DNA of 64,000 nt from Cocos nucifera (taxonomy: Eukaryota; Streptophyta; Magnoliopsida; Arecales; Arecaceae), in NCBI GenBank assembly GCA_006176705.1, contig QRFJ01000057.1, forward strand, positions 525,712 to 589,711, in the 5' to 3' direction. Both the position numbers and the translations under genes were made by a program. A model generated the notes under the pieces. It had not been told where the DNA came from and searched no databases. It saw nothing but the letters and a program-made list of their open reading frames with translations. Shown piece after piece: positions 1-13,700 of this stretch (position 1 is its first letter; every line of letters begins with the position of its first letter).

Positions 1-3000
1 GCAAAGAATGAAGTTTCAAGGATCAAACGATATGCGGCAAACACTGTGTACCGCACCACTCGTTTTATTTTCTTCAGTTCATCACAATTAGCTCCTTTCA
101 GCAAGATCTGCAACATGAAACAATTGATAACATAGTTAAAGAAAATGCCAGCCAACATTGACATTCAAAGTAGGCTATTTCATGCAGATATCATGTGCAA
201 ATACTACTAATCCATACATACCATGTGGTAATGTGTACTATGCTGGCTGAACAGAAGCACAATATAGGTAGTCTATACTGCTAACCCATGCAAACCCTCA
301 TGTTTAAAATTGACATAGGCACATGATTGGCAGAACAACATGGCACAATCCAAGTTGCCAGAATTGGGAGTTGGTGTGCAGGCGGATGTTGGTACCAGTA
401 TGGGGAAGCAGATAGTTTGGAAGCACATTTAGTAAAGAAGCACCTAGGAAGGAGGTGCAGGTTTGAGTTTCCAAGACCAAAGTGACTGAGTTACCTAGAT
501 TGAAGATTCCTGATATCAAGGGCGCAATACAACACTATAAACATACTATACTAGCATACATGGAACAAGATACTTTGGTCCATGCTTTAGTGTAACTTGG
601 AAAACAAATTGCCTAAATCAAACCATTCATGGGAGCTCAGCCTTTAGTCAACCAACTCGTGTGATTAAACTGTTTCCTATTGATAAACTATTTCCTACTG
701 AATCAACTTATGATCTGGCTGATGCAAGCACAAACTGATTCAAATCACCCAATTCACAAGCTTCCAGATTATTAACATAAATACATGATTCATCAAAATG
801 ACAATCTAAAATGTTAGGAAAATTTTAAATAATAAATTTTTAAAATGAGATATCATATCTAAGGAGTTCAATGTAATCAAATTTAAAACGACAAATTATA
901 TCCAAGGAGAATTATATTTAAAACAAGAGATTATATCCAAGCAGTTCAATGTCATTAAATTACAGGTTAGAACAAGTTACCAATCAAGTTACCAATCCGA
1001 CCAGATTATGACCTTTACAGTAATAAAATTCCTTTTGAAATCTTAAGTGTCAAACATCATGCATGAATAGTAGCAAATAGACTGACATCTCTCGTACAGC
1101 ATGTGGCATATCCCCTTGTTTCGAAAATCTAAGGTGGAGGGTTGACATTACACAGCAACTAGCAATAAATGGAAGCACAAATTATGAAATGAACCCTATT
1201 ATGGTGATATTTAATGCCAGGCTTTCTCATGCAAAAGGTGCAGTGCACCTGAATTGTCTTCACAACTCAACTCAGCTCTGGAGAGAAATAAGCAAGAGCA
1301 TGCCAGTTGTTCCTCTTAAGCTAAGCACCACAATTCAGTTGTAGAAAGAAATAGGCAGGGTTTAGTTATCCTCCATATGCAATATGCCACAGCTTGATTG
1401 TTGCGAAAATTGTCCAAGGTTGGTGTCTAGCTCCGGCGACATATCAGAACCCTCATCACCAAATATATGACTATCATGAATGTTTGATAATATGAAGTAT
1501 CACTGAGAGGGAAGATGGGAAAACCCATCAAACAATAACTTGCTCAATTCTAATATTGATGCAGAGGTTTTTATTTGACTCCTCAACAGAGCCCTAATGG
1601 AGTTACAATAGGCTCCTTGGCTCACCACTGACTGATGGCTGAAATACTGACAATGCCATTTTTGGCTGCACATCATCTACGATGCCTGCATGTGCAATCC
1701 CACAATTTTAGGGCAATTTGACCACAGCAACCTTTCCAGGTAGTACAACATTTAATCTTGTTTTTTGAGAGCTACACTTAGTTTAAGTCAAAAAGCCACC
1801 TGAAACTAGACCATATTACCTTCTCCTGTCTTTTCTTTCTTTAAGAAAAATATCAACAGACCACCTTGCATGCTCTCAATTATTTTTCCTGAGAAAATTG
1901 GTTGTCAGTTCTTTCAGATTTGCTTAACATGCACTTCCTAGATACCTTGGTAACTTCTCCAAAATGAATACTTTTCCTCTTAATTTCTCTCTCTAGAGTG
2001 CTGACTTTTTTCAAAGATTTGTCTGCCAACGTTCATCCCTTTTGAAAAATCAAAATTTTCAAGATTTAAATGGCCTTAAAATAGTCATCACTTTAGAAGC
2101 TCGCTCCAGTATATACCTACAAGTTGCAGTTCCCCCTATTTTCCCGACCTTCAAAACATGTAGAAATTTCAGTCTGTTCAGGCCAAGAAGTTCCTTTCCC
2201 ATATATTGTATCATAAACTCATCTGATTTGAGATGACTTGTTGACCAATACTCAGTTGGAGATCCATGATCTAGAAATATCATCAAAAGAAAGGGGGAAA
2301 ACAAGATAATGATTCACGGAAAGTAACAAAAGCAACAAGTCTTTCTACAAGGAGGTTCAAGTCATATTTGAGATTTAGGTCCTTCTCATACAATACAGAA
2401 AACCAGCAAATGCACAGAAAAGAACAAACACAATTTCTGGAGAAAAAAATTGAGAAAATCAAGCAACAAAAGTGATAACATTAGACTCACCGTACACCCT
2501 AAGGGTTTTGGAAAACCCTCCAAGAACATTAAACTTTTGCATGACTTCTTTCCACCAGGATTGCTATGTTCCTCCACAAACTTTTCAGTGTGAAAAGAAT
2601 CACAATGTTTCAGCTTTGGATTGGCAAGAATATCAGAAGCAGATATAATCTCAGAACCTGCACAGCGAGCAATTCTTTCTAACCGACTGAGTTTCATATC
2701 AAGTGCTAAAGTCATTCCTTTTGCCAAAAGGGACTCCTGCATATCACGTGAAACATTTTTCTCCACCAAAACCACACTTGGATGACATGTTTCTAGCATC
2801 TCATTGATGGATCTTAAATATTCCTTTTCCTGTTTCAAATAACAAAAATCTTAGGACCAACAAATCACATGCATTATAAATATATAAGAACTCGATCATT
2901 TTCATGGTGGCTTACCTGTTCCATCGAATCAAATGATGCCAAGCCAATATCACGCTGCCCAAGGGCCCCTTTAAGAAGTAATAGTCTCGGATTTCTACAC

Positions 3001-4715
3001 TTGGTTGGCATGTGCTTGTGTGCAGTGTTTTTCTTGAAAACTAAACCCTTAATCACCTGACTGCATGCCAAATATTCCGCAGTTAAGAAATGCATTCTCA
3101 TCTTTAACTCAATACGAAGAAAATGGCGCACACAAATTATAGTTTAGTTTGAAAGCTTCTGAAGTGTTTCTAATTACCTTTGACTGCAAGCACCTGTAGC
3201 AATACACTTAACTTTCACATAGGACCCAGCATCCATTGCTCTACCCTCACCAGAGTCAGGCTTAACAAGCAGTGCAGCTTCCCATGATAAAGAAACAACA
3301 ATGTCCAGCCAACTTTCACCATCCTCTCCCTTAGAAGTTATACCTTCTGATGCCAAAAGTCGACTTACAAGAACCTTAAATGGCCCATTCATTGCTTCCA
3401 CCATTGCCTTTTGGTGCTCTTCTTTGCAACCATGGCTGCTTGCATGTCCACCATCAACACTGCTCAAGAAACTTGGTCGACCCCATTTTGTACCATCGCT
3501 GAACTCATCATCATCATCATTATTAGCGACAGAATCCATGTCATCTTCAATGTTGAGTGGTTTAGGTGGCATCCAGATCAGAAGGTTGGTTTCAGGATTC
3601 GATAAGATCGATGCACTTCTGCTGTCAATAGCATTCCATGCCCCATTTGAATCATCTCCAGCTCGTACAGATCTTACATCTTCGAAGGTGCTCTTATGAA
3701 CACCAATGGACTCAACATCACTCTCTTCATGGTTTTCCCATGCTAATGAGCTATATCCATAGATTTCTTCCATTGGCTGGGGAAGCCCATCTATGCTGGT
3801 CTTAGCATGAGATTTCTGAGAATCAATATGTATTGATGAACTTCCATCGCCACCATTTTCAGAGTGTTTGGTAAATTCTAGATTTCGACACCTTTGATTG
3901 GTATCTAAAGCCTCATCATCATCCTCCCTGAAAGAATGATAAGACATGAAACAAAGAGAACATGCAACAAGAAGAAATTGTAAGCCAACAGGGTTGATTA
4001 AATATAATAATACATGATGGTCATGACGGATAGAGGGAGTGATCTCAACACAGTTAGATGGCCGACCAGTAATGGGATATCGCAAAATGTTTTCAAAACA
4101 AGTCATAATTTAGACCTAAGCATTAACTAGATATCCTTCGCACTGATTGCTGATCTTTTTCAGCCTAAATCAAATGCCATGAGAGTTGGTATCGCTCTCA
4201 GACTTTATGCTAAAAAATGTACAAACGTGCCTCACCTAAAAAATAAGAATGCATAAACCAAAGTGTATAAGCACAACGAGAGCTCAAAGCCACTGTGTAC
4301 CTGCTTTGTGAATCCATATCAGCTGGGAAATCACCTGAAATGAGAGAAAAATCAGCCCAAATAAGTTTCAGGATCGCAAGCAAGCTGATCTTTATGAGAG
4401 AAATATGAAAATCTATTTAAATAAGACATCAGGAAACCAATAAAAGGGGATGACACAGAAGAACAATTCACCACAACTTGGAACCCGGCTGCACATGGGT
4501 GTGGTGTGAGGACTCCAACTGCTCATTCTCGAAGATTCTTCCTCCTGCTTCATCAAACAAAATTTACAAGACCAATTTAGGTAAATTCCATCCAAAGAGG
4601 AAGCCTTGTCCCCCTTAACATGCTCAAGGCACAACTGAGAGTAGCAACTTACATTATCGTATCTACTACTCAGATTCACCTGTTCAAAACCACATACGAC
4701 ACACATTGTACTCAT
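1..4715 (-). CDS. FAB1: FAB1-type phosphatidylinositol-3-phosphate 5-kinase, 5' half (partial at left edge)
   Basis: Six coding exons can be joined in frame on the minus strand: 4472-4715, 4301-4334, 3178-3927, 2916-3060, 2491-2829 and 1-107, all with GT-AG introns and matching phases; about 539 codons are visible. The product would phosphorylate PtdIns3P to PtdIns(3,5)P2 on endosomal or vacuolar membranes. What I see: an N-terminal Cys-rich stretch (CVVC, then CYSQLC, then CKFC), an acidic linker, the family block AMNGPFKVLVSRLLASEG, and the Cpn60/TCP1-like domain with NPRLLLLKGAL, VLVEKNVS, LERIARCAG and FEG-like FLEGFPKPLGCT, continuing in the first 107 bases with ELKK and FAAY. No classical FYVE finger is visible, which fits the plant FAB1C/FAB1D type. 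The kinase domain would lie beyond the left edge. The start at 4715 is tentative; 4706 is also possible, and a strong GTAAGT donor inside the first exon leaves its structure uncertain. The intron 108-2490 is long and shows no other gene. Confidence 0.88.
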
Positions 4716-5813
4716 CCAACCCCAATGAAACTCGATGACTTCAAAATATCAGACTCAACCAAGAACATTAAATTCCGCTTCCTTTTCCCCCTACGCAAGA
4801 AAGGCCCTGAACAAGAAAGAGATAATTGGCATTAATATTTTACTGCCATATCCCATCTAATACAGCAATCCATAGACTAAATTCAAAGAAACATATTAAA
4901 CTTCATTTAAACCCCAGAAAAATGAGAACATAAGCGAGATAAAAGGAACAATGAACCAATCCAATGTTCTTGGGATTTCATCAATCAACTCAGGACGTAC
5001 AACCTCTATGAAATATCAAAATGATCCAGGGCAAAGAAGGTGCAAATTATTGGAAAATACATTAAATCTATCCACCTAAAAGAAAACCAGAAAAAGACTT
5101 TTTATATCTTCTACGAACCATCTTAAGAAGATCCAAATATATAATAAAAGGAAACCATATCAAAAAGGTTTAAGGCCCATTAAACTTAAAAGGAAAAACA
5201 GATAAATATGTCAGGAAATCTAATAAATCTCCAACAAAACCCATCCAAAGCACCAACTCATGATGACTTGAACCGAGATACGACAAACACATAAGCCAAC
5301 AGCTTGAAGAATCAATATGTAGTCAAATTTTCAAAAGAGAAACGGAAAAAAAATAATTAAAAATGTTTTTTTTTTTTTTTTAAAAAAAAAAGCTCAAGCA
5401 CTCCAAGTGCCAAATAAAGCCAAAATATCTCGATCTAAAATTCAGCAACCTATCACCAACTGAAGAAAAAGAAACCGACAGTTTAATAAAACCCATCGCC
5501 TAAATCTAAACATTTATAAACTAGAAAATATGGAAGGCGCGAACCATTCCACATACCTGAAGATCCAAAAACACATCACCAAACTCCACAAAATAATTTC
5601 TGATAAAATAATTAAAAAAAGTAGATAATTCAAGAGCACACCCCCCCCCCACAAAGAAAAGAAAATTTCCAGAACAAAAACCCAAATCCCAAAACTCCCA
5701 GCACTCACTCAAAATCTTCAAAACCAACAAAAAAACAAAGAACGGATCGAGAAGGAAAAAGAGAGCCAGAAAACGAATCAAATTCAACAGCCGGAGAATC
5801 GCCGCGTACTCAC

Positions 5814-5990
5814 CTGGAGAGATCCAAAGCATCACCAGAAACCGCTTCAAGCCCACACTCCCGTCCCACGGTCGATCCCTCGATGAATCCTATTAAGCCA
5901 AAGAGGAAACCTCGATCGAAACAAAAACAGAGAGAAGAGAGAGAGCTGGGGTTTTTGGAGTGGAGCCCACCGTCCACCGCCCTTCTCGAC
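5814..5990 (-). other. Probable 5' untranslated first exon and promoter edge of the FAB1-type gene
   Basis: On the minus strand a GC-richer stretch ends in a good splice donor, CCAG followed by GTGAGT, at 5814/5813. It lies about 1.1 kb upstream of the first coding exon and no other minus-strand gene is nearby. A pyrimidine-rich CTCTCT segment near 5930-5950 would lie in the leader. The transcription start is not defined by the sequence. The intron 4716-5813 holds no recognisable coding sequence. Confidence 0.45.
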
Positions 5991-8187
5991 TCTACTCTCT
6001 ACTGTACCGTTGTCATTTCCGCGTATTCTTCTATGTATTCCGCGCGGAACCGATAAATATACATTTCCCAACTGATAAACCCGTTAACAAGCATACGCGG
6101 TAAACCATTACATGTTTCACACGGACCGTTAGATGTACCTAAGTATTATAATGGATGGTAGATCTGGTTCCCGAGTAGGAACATCTATTGGTCTATTTAG
6201 ACGGGGACTTTCTTGGAAAAATTTAAATCTGGTATAAAGGAGAGAAAGGATGGTTTTGTTGGTATTCGGAAAAAAGGATGGACTTTTATCTTAGATTTAA
6301 TCTCAGCCATTAAACCAATGGATTCGGGAGGACGACCGAGAGATAGACCGTTGGAGAAGGAAAAAAAAATGTCGTCTAGTGAGAAATTGTCTGCTATTGG
6401 ATGGCGGTGATAAAAAAGTCAGCCTAATAGGACAAATATTTAATGGCATGAAAATTATTATTAATTATTTTTATAAAAAAATACAGAATAATATAATAAT
6501 AATTTAAATTAGAAAGAGAAACAGTCCAACCCTTTCTTTTTCTTTTTCGAGCAACAACGTTTCAGTTCTTCAAGTTTAGATTGGAGTCTATTTTTTAGAA
6601 GTTGATTGGTTCAAATGGATAATCTATCTTAATTATCTTCAATCTACGAAACATGTATTAAAAACGGATATTTTAATATTTAATTAATATATAATAATAA
6701 TAATAATAAACTAGGCCTTATATGGTAGTTATCTGGCGCTTTGATGGAGGAAGAAAACAGAAATCCACTTTAGAAAAAGCCATCAAATTTTCTAATACAA
6801 AAGCGATATCCTCTCCACCTATTCCAAGCGAATTATTGAAAAATAATGTTAGGGAGTCCCCTTTCATGTGTATTAAAACAAAAAAAATTACTATATGACA
6901 TACGAGAGATGGTTGGATATCCAGCCAATAATAACAACATGTTGTCGTACTAACACGGCTAATCAGATTTAAAAGAATAAGAGGCGAGAATATGCGACTT
7001 TAAGTTGGTGATTCTAATTTCAATTAGCAGGTTTAAATCAAAAGGACTAATGGAAGACATGATTCAAGCATAACTTTTTATTGACCAAAAGAGCAAATTA
7101 TTTTAAAAACTTGGAAGATAAAATGTAGCAATCAAAGTCATTATTCTTTTGAATTTTATGCACACATATAAATATCTCGGCATCAAGATATTTTCTCTCT
7201 GGTTTGAAACATTCAATCTGAAAAGACGAACGCCTGCATCATCATCACAAACAAACGCGTTATTCTTCAGTCCATTGGACCGTGTCCGCCTTTTAAATTG
7301 CCGTGCTGTTTCAGCTCAACTAAGTTCGCAACAACCACGCCTTGCTTCTGAGCAAAGCAATGTAGAAAGGACTCACAGTCCAATTCGGTGCACTGAAAAA
7401 AAAAAAAAGAAGAAGAAGAATACTATAATTTAATTAACGCATCCTATGTCACAACCAAAGAAGAAAGAAATCTAACATAGGGGGTCAGCACCTATGCCTC
7501 TTGCTTGCCGTCGAAGAATTTAATCTTGGTTTGTTTTAAGTACTTTGTGTGTAGAGGCTTCAAACTCCCAGGAAAATTGGATACCGTCCTTGGGAAGGAT
7601 CGAAAAGAAACGCTCCCTATGGGACCAACTTGACCTGTTTGTTGGGTAAAGTTGTGCCACTGCTAATTGTTCTTCTCAATGTTATCAAGCTTCTCTCTAG
7701 GCTCAAATAGCCGTTGGGCTGTGGACCCAACACGGGCTAAGCATCTGTGCTAGCTTTTATTAGCGGCTGGGGCACGGCATCTACTTAGTGTCGGAATAGC
7801 TGGATTGTACTGAGGGTGGTCATGCTATTGGGAGCAGGTTCATCAAGGTATGATCATGAAAGGGGCCATAGTTATTAAGGCTGTGGATCGATATGATCTC
7901 TACCTGGCCCAATAAATGATCATGATTTATTTCATGATGTTCTTATCTCATTATAATGCTACCCCTTTTGATCACTATTTTATATCATTATTCAATACTA
8001 TGAAATAGTAATTTCAAAGATTGTTTTGCATCTCTAAATGCTACCAAGATGATACATTTATACAATCTTTGCCTCTAATTTATCTCATTGGTCATTATAT
8101 CTTTTTGCAAAGATATGAACAACCCGGAGGAATTATTTTGTTACTCTTGTTCTAACCATCCTGCAAGAATGGTGCTTTATTCCATAA
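5991..8187. other. Intergenic DNA, no gene recognised
   Basis: AT-rich sequence with only short chance ORFs. It probably contains the promoter of the FAB1-type gene at its left end. A short AAT run lies at about 6692-6710 and an AAG-rich run near 7398-7420. I see no protein family, tRNA or rRNA here. Confidence 0.6.
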
Positions 8188-8780
8188 GAGTTTGTTTGGT
8201 TAGGATATATAGGATAATTTGATAATTCATAAAAATTATTTATCTTAAAAAAATGATTACGAAGGAAAATAAGTTTTACTAATTTTAGTTGATAAAAAAA
8301 TTACTCTAAAAAATAATATCGAAAAAGAATTATTACATTTGATTAAAGATAATTCTATATAAAAATATGATAAAATTTATAAATATATCCTTCAATATAA
8401 AATAATTTTTTAATAATAAAATAATATTATTTTTAATTAATTTTTATATGATGACTATAATTACATAATTCTTTATGTAATGACATCTTCATCTTAATTT
8501 TTTTACAAAAACTCTTTATTGAATAAAATTTAAAAAATATTAGAATAAAATCAATGATTATATATGCAGCTTTATTAAAGATACTTTTATTAAATATGAA
8601 TTATCACCATTCAAAAATTTATCAAATACTAATTTTTCATAATATTTATTTTACCTTCTCTCTCCAAAAAATAACCATGAAGCCTATCAATTTTTCTACC
8701 ATCTCTCTCTTTCACTTTTTATACTAAATATAGTTATCTGAAATAAAAATTATTTTTTATTACCCCAACCAAACGGCCTC
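8188..8780. mobile_element. MITE-like TIR element, 593 bp, with TAA target duplication
   Basis: The left end reads GAGTTTGTTTGGTTAGG and the right end, reverse complemented, reads GAGGCCGTTTGGTTGGGG, so the termini are imperfect inverted repeats. Each end is bordered by TAA (8185-8187 and 8781-8783), and the flanking hexamer TAAGAG is also repeated. A 3-bp TAA duplication with a GTTTGGTT terminus is typical of PIF/Harbinger (Tourist-like) elements. The interior is AT-rich and noncoding. Confidence 0.75.
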
Positions 8781-9794
8781 TAAGAGGAATCTATTCCAAA
8801 AATTCATTTTGTTTGGCAACAGCACAATGGCATGTGCTTACCATGCTCCAGCTGGAGGCCATAACTCTTTCTAGGTGATTAAACTTCTGGTCTTCCTTAC
8901 CTTCAATTAAGAATTAAACTGAAAATTTTGCAAGTCAACTGTGTATATTAAAAGAGATGATAAATGAGGCATTTTACTAACCAAAATAATAATATTAGCC
9001 TTCAGCTTCACTTTAACAAGATCAAAGGAATATAAATGCATTTTAATGACCAAACTACCACATCAGTCTTCAGCTGCACACATGAATAAGATCACACTTG
9101 ACCAAAAAAAAAAAAAGGCGAAGTAAATGCAAAACCACAATTACAACCACTTTGATATATACAAGTCTAGCTCTTCCAAATAAGAAGATCAGATTTCTAG
9201 CTTGTTTATGACATCAAAAATGGCCATTATCAGATAAATATTCCATACAACCTTTTTAATATGAGCTTCATATTAAAAACACTTGAGCATCAATGCTCTG
9301 ATGCAAAAGTTATAAAGCAGTCCCAAGGTCTGATATACCCTGTTTTTCAAAATCTACTTGATTACTTCTTAATAATTGCTGCTGCACAGATAGCAGGCGC
9401 CAATTGCCAACTAATTAGCACAGGTTCCATGACACAGTTCCAAGGAGAAATTCAACCAGATACTGCTGACCTGAGCAAGGTTAATGATATAAAATGACAG
9501 ATAATCAAGTTGAAGCAACCATATGATAAAATTAGAAATAAAATTTTCAGAATGATTTGCAAAAGAAAATCCATCGTAATCAAAACTAGTAAAAGCCATT
9601 AAAAATCTGTGCGGTGAATCGGTGATCAACAAACATTAAAACAGACATCCCAGATGGGCATGGTCTGTCTCCAAAACATAAATGGGATCCATTCAAAGGT
9701 CTCAACACAAGTGGACAAATGAAACACCACCACCCACAATGCACAACAGAATTCTGAAGGTGGACCAGTTTGCTTTCAGTATTGGTTCATTGAG
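8781..9794. other. Intergenic DNA and 3' flank of the FAM32A-like locus
   Basis: AT-rich, no recognisable coding sequence. The part nearest 9795 may be 3' untranslated sequence of the minus-strand FAM32A-like locus. An A-rich run is present near 9103-9115. Confidence 0.5.
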
Positions 9795-10467
9795 CTAACC
9801 AGGACCCACTTTGGGAATGTCATAATGCTCACTGAGATTTGCCAGATACAGATTTAAGTCCTGAATCCGGCTGTGACATGATTTACTTGCACTATTTGCC
9901 AGCCTATGCATATTGATCTTCTCCCTCTGTTCAAGATACCGTCTCTCAGCTGGTGTGATGCGGTCATCGTGAGCAGGTGGATGTCCATCCCCAAACATGT
10001 CAGCTTCATTTATGTCTTCAGTAGGATCAGTTGATATTCCAGAACTTCCACCTGGTAATTGCAAATATGGGGAAAATGCCACTAAGTCATTTGGCAAAGG
10101 CATTAGGCAATAGTAGTTTGGCAAATCATTGGGCTTCATGAAGTGTAAGAGTGGAAATGCACCCATATTTGATATGGGCTTAGAATTCCACTATCGTTCT
10201 TGAAATATTTGAATAGGCTCACATAAGAAGCCTTTTCTAAATTATGAATGGGGAAAAATACATTAGTTTTCCTTAAAATAATAATATAATATGGTACTGT
10301 GCAGTAATAGCGAAAGAACCAGCTGGATTCTTATGGTTTTCAATTCAAGACTCCTGATCATAATGATGCCTGTGCTTCTTTTTCTCTTTTACCCCACCTG
10401 CCTTGACATCTAATGCTTTTCCTTTCAGCTTAAGCTTCCCACCAACAACATTCTCATATGCAGACAT
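9795..10467 (-). pseudogene. FAM32A: FAM32A-like gene with an in-frame stop in exon 1
   Basis: Exon 1 starts at 10467 with MSAYENVVGGKLKLKGKAL and a Lys/His-rich stretch ending HRHHYDQES. Exon 2 (9795-10051) encodes GGSSGISTDPTEDINEAD, RITPAERRYLEQREKI and the family C terminus EHYDIPKVGPG. This matches plant FAM32A-like proteins, small basic nuclear proteins; the human homologue is a spliceosome component. Codon 41 of exon 1 is TGA (10345-10347), followed in the same frame by ten sense codons that connect in phase to exon 2 through a weak GTTCTT donor near 10320. The C-terminal domain also departs from the usual pattern (KSCHSRIQDLNLYL). I infer a decayed or decaying copy. A sequencing error, or use of another donor before the stop, would be the alternative. 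Confidence 0.72.
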
Positions 10468-10618
10468 TTACCTACTAAAAGGAAGAACTAGGAATTTAAT
10501 CTAATAAGTCACACCATGCTTAGAAATATATGCAAATAACATAACATGAAATGAAACTGTAGATATGATATGACCAATAACAAGATATTTCAACCATCAA
10601 AGTTCATATTCTCATTAC

Positions 10619-10716
10619 CTTTACTTCACCAGCCCGCAATAGAGATTCCATGTTTCCTTCCAATAAAAGAAGCTTCCATGGCTTCCCGACAGCATAATTA
10701 GAAACTTCGACAATTA
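10619..10716 (-). other. Exon-like open segment of unknown identity
   Basis: A 98-nt minus-strand segment is bounded by an AAATAG acceptor and an AAAG/GTAATG donor. It reads openly for 32 codons, including VGKPWKLLLLEG and LLRAGEVK, which looks protein-like. I do not recognise the family. It lies 150 bp upstream of the FAM32A-like start, so it could be a relic exon, an upstream ORF in a leader exon, or chance. Confidence 0.25.
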
Positions 10717-13700
10717 CTATTTACAAGAACAAAGGGAAAAGCATATCTGATGAATGGTAGGTTCGCCATGGGGGATGGGGGGCGAAGGAGTGTGATGGAA
10801 GGTTATGATCCGATGATCTGATAAATGGGTTGAGTGTTTGGATGAATGGATACACATTTTAGCTAATACAATTTTCTTGCACTTCTCTCTAAATTATTCA
10901 TAAATTATTAAAAGGCTGTATTTACTAAAGAAAATTGAATTCTCACAAATAATTTTTATGTATAGCTTCCCAACTTCTATTTCTGCACTCCTATATTTCT
11001 TTGTTGAGTCTATTCTTATGTGGGAAAAAGAAAGCAATCCATCATTATTTGTATGGCATCGATAAATTTATTGGACTACCTCTAACTAACAGGCCACGAT
11101 CAAACAATGTTGCTCAAGCGGTAGGAGGCCCTTAAGCATCCAAGAGCACATCCGGGTCCCAAACACATGTCCAAGCAGCCACGGCACTCAGGCAGTACCA
11201 CCTTTCACAATATTTTGTAAAATGAAAGTGGTCTGCAGGTCTCTACTAATGACTCGAACAACATGAGTTCCTTGAGAGGGATGGGCTCCAGCAACCAATC
11301 TAAGACACCTATAAAGAATGGACTTTACTACATATAATTATCCATGATTGCAAAGGAGTAAAGCTCTATCAAGCAAAAAACAGAACTCAATTAAGTGTGG
11401 TTTTAGTTGGGGATATGGAGAAGCAAATCTCCAAGAAAGCATTATAATAAGGAAGTGCTTAAGAAGTGAGCACACAAGTGAGTTGCCTAGAGATTCCGAA
11501 GCAGGTGCAACAACCTTGATAGAAGTTTCATGCTACAAGTGAAGAGGATCATCATTACTCTTAATAATCATGTCCAAGAGTACATGAAAAGTAATCAGCA
11601 GCTCTTGTCCAAACTATCTGTTTTCAGCTTTGAGATTTACCGAATTTCATCAGACGATCATTCATTAACCAAAATTCATATAGCTCCACTAATCTAATCA
11701 TTCCTTGCTCTTTGTTACATAAGCCACACGTTCATCTCAACATCCTCAGTTCTAACATCCCAAAAATCACCTCTCACTTCATCTAGCCAACTCTAATTCT
11801 ACTAGCTATTTTTTCATCTATGTTCCTATAATTATATATAGTAGATTATTAGTTTGATAACATAATTACACCATGGTATCTCTCGATCATCAATTTTGAC
11901 TAGGGTCATATTTTGATTCCTGCTTCCGATACAACCTAGAAGGATATACTTGAACCACATGGTATTAATAAGTGATCAACACGTGCAGCAATGCCACCAC
12001 ACTAATTCATTGCTGCTCGCCAAAACACTCACAAGTCCCTACCTTTTATATTAGAAAAATCCTCTCCTAGTCTTTCCCCATATTGTTCGTCATCATCTCC
12101 CACTTAACCAGTCCCTCATCCCTAACTACAGGGTATACTTGGAACGATGTGGAATTCTTTGTTTATGAGATGGTTTTCTAATACAAAAGGAGCTTCATTG
12201 GAAACTTCTTCCTGTTAAAGGGGTGGCCCTTCGTCATAATACTTTGATTGTTACATGGGGGGTTGTCTCTTCAACATGACCAATGTATTCCCCCTTTTCC
12301 TTCTCTTTTTTCGAACAAGTGAAGCCGGTAGGCGATTCCAGTTATCCTACAAAAGATAACATCAGTTGATGGTCCATTGTAGGTCCTGAATTCACGATGG
12401 AACACCATCTCAACATGCAGAACGATATAGCAAACCTTGCACAAAATTCACACATTGATCGAGTTCATTACTATTTCTTGTTCCATCCAGTAATTCTCTC
12501 TCTCTCTCTCTCGTGCGCCTACCCACCCGACACGTTTCTAAGATCATCACTTGCTGTTCACTCTTCTTATACTTTCATTATTCTTAATTGGGCTAAAAAT
12601 CATGCTAATCAGAATCAAACTAGTGGGTTATTCATCTTTCCTGAAAAATCCCTTGCCCCAAATAGGAAGGAAGGAAGAAGTTATCCAACGACAGAACGTT
12701 AAACGTATAGGGGGGGGGAGAGAGAGATAGAGATGTACCTGGTTTCGGAGGAGGGCGGTCGCCGCGGGAGATGGAAGTCCGGTGGGCGGTGGTGCGTCGA
12801 GGAAGACAGTCGGTTCACCGGGAGCGTGCAATCGTGGAGAAGAGGATCGATGGAAAGCGCCAACACCAGGACCCCCCAACTGGATTGGTAGTGTTGAACA
12901 AACGAAACCGCCTGTTCAAGCGAACCTGGAACCGTTCGAGTGTATCGGATTAACGGGTTCCGTCTCCAAACGAGCAATTCAAACCCGTTTTTGAAACCAT
13001 GGTATGGTGGTCCGAGCTATGGACCATGTAAATAAATTTGCAAGAAATTAGAATGATTTTAGACCGATGAGAATGGAGGGCCAGTATACAAAGCAAAAAT
13101 GGACTGTTGTTGACTCAGATAATGATGCCGTGACACCAAGGAGTAATATCTCTGGAAAAGTTTTAACCCCAGATGAACCTGCTCCCTGGTTGTGGCTGCT
13201 AATTAGGATTTAAAAAGAAAAAAAAAAAAAAAAAAAGGTTGGAAGAGCTGTTGATTGGCACTTGATGTTATATTGTCATGTAGTAAAAGCTCATCTGCCA
13301 AAAATATAGTGAAGTAGGAAAATGGCGGGCAAGAAAAAGAATGAAATCTGAACCATAAGTTTTGTTTTCCGTATTTCTTCTCGGGCATCCAGATGAGAGT
13401 TTGATTTTGATCAAGCTATGTAGCTTGGACTGGATTAGTTCCACCGCACTTTGAATGACCTCAACAACCGGCTTTGCTCATAACCATATGACATAAAATT
13501 ATTTACCCCGATATGCCAAACTTTAATCAACTTGGAAGCTTGGTCATCGCGCTGCGCGGTAATTAAGAAAAAACTCACCGGCAAAAAATAAAAAGCTTCG
13601 TTAAAAATAAAAGAACATTATTGCCGAAAAAAATAGATGAACAAACGATAAGGTGAGTCCAATAATTTAGACCATTCCATGCCACTTGACATTTAGACCG

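Noticed and set aside
11090..11200. tRNA-like words (GCTCAAGCGGTAGGAGGC)
   Set aside because: No matching acceptor stem, anticodon arm or T-loop GGTTCRA in place.
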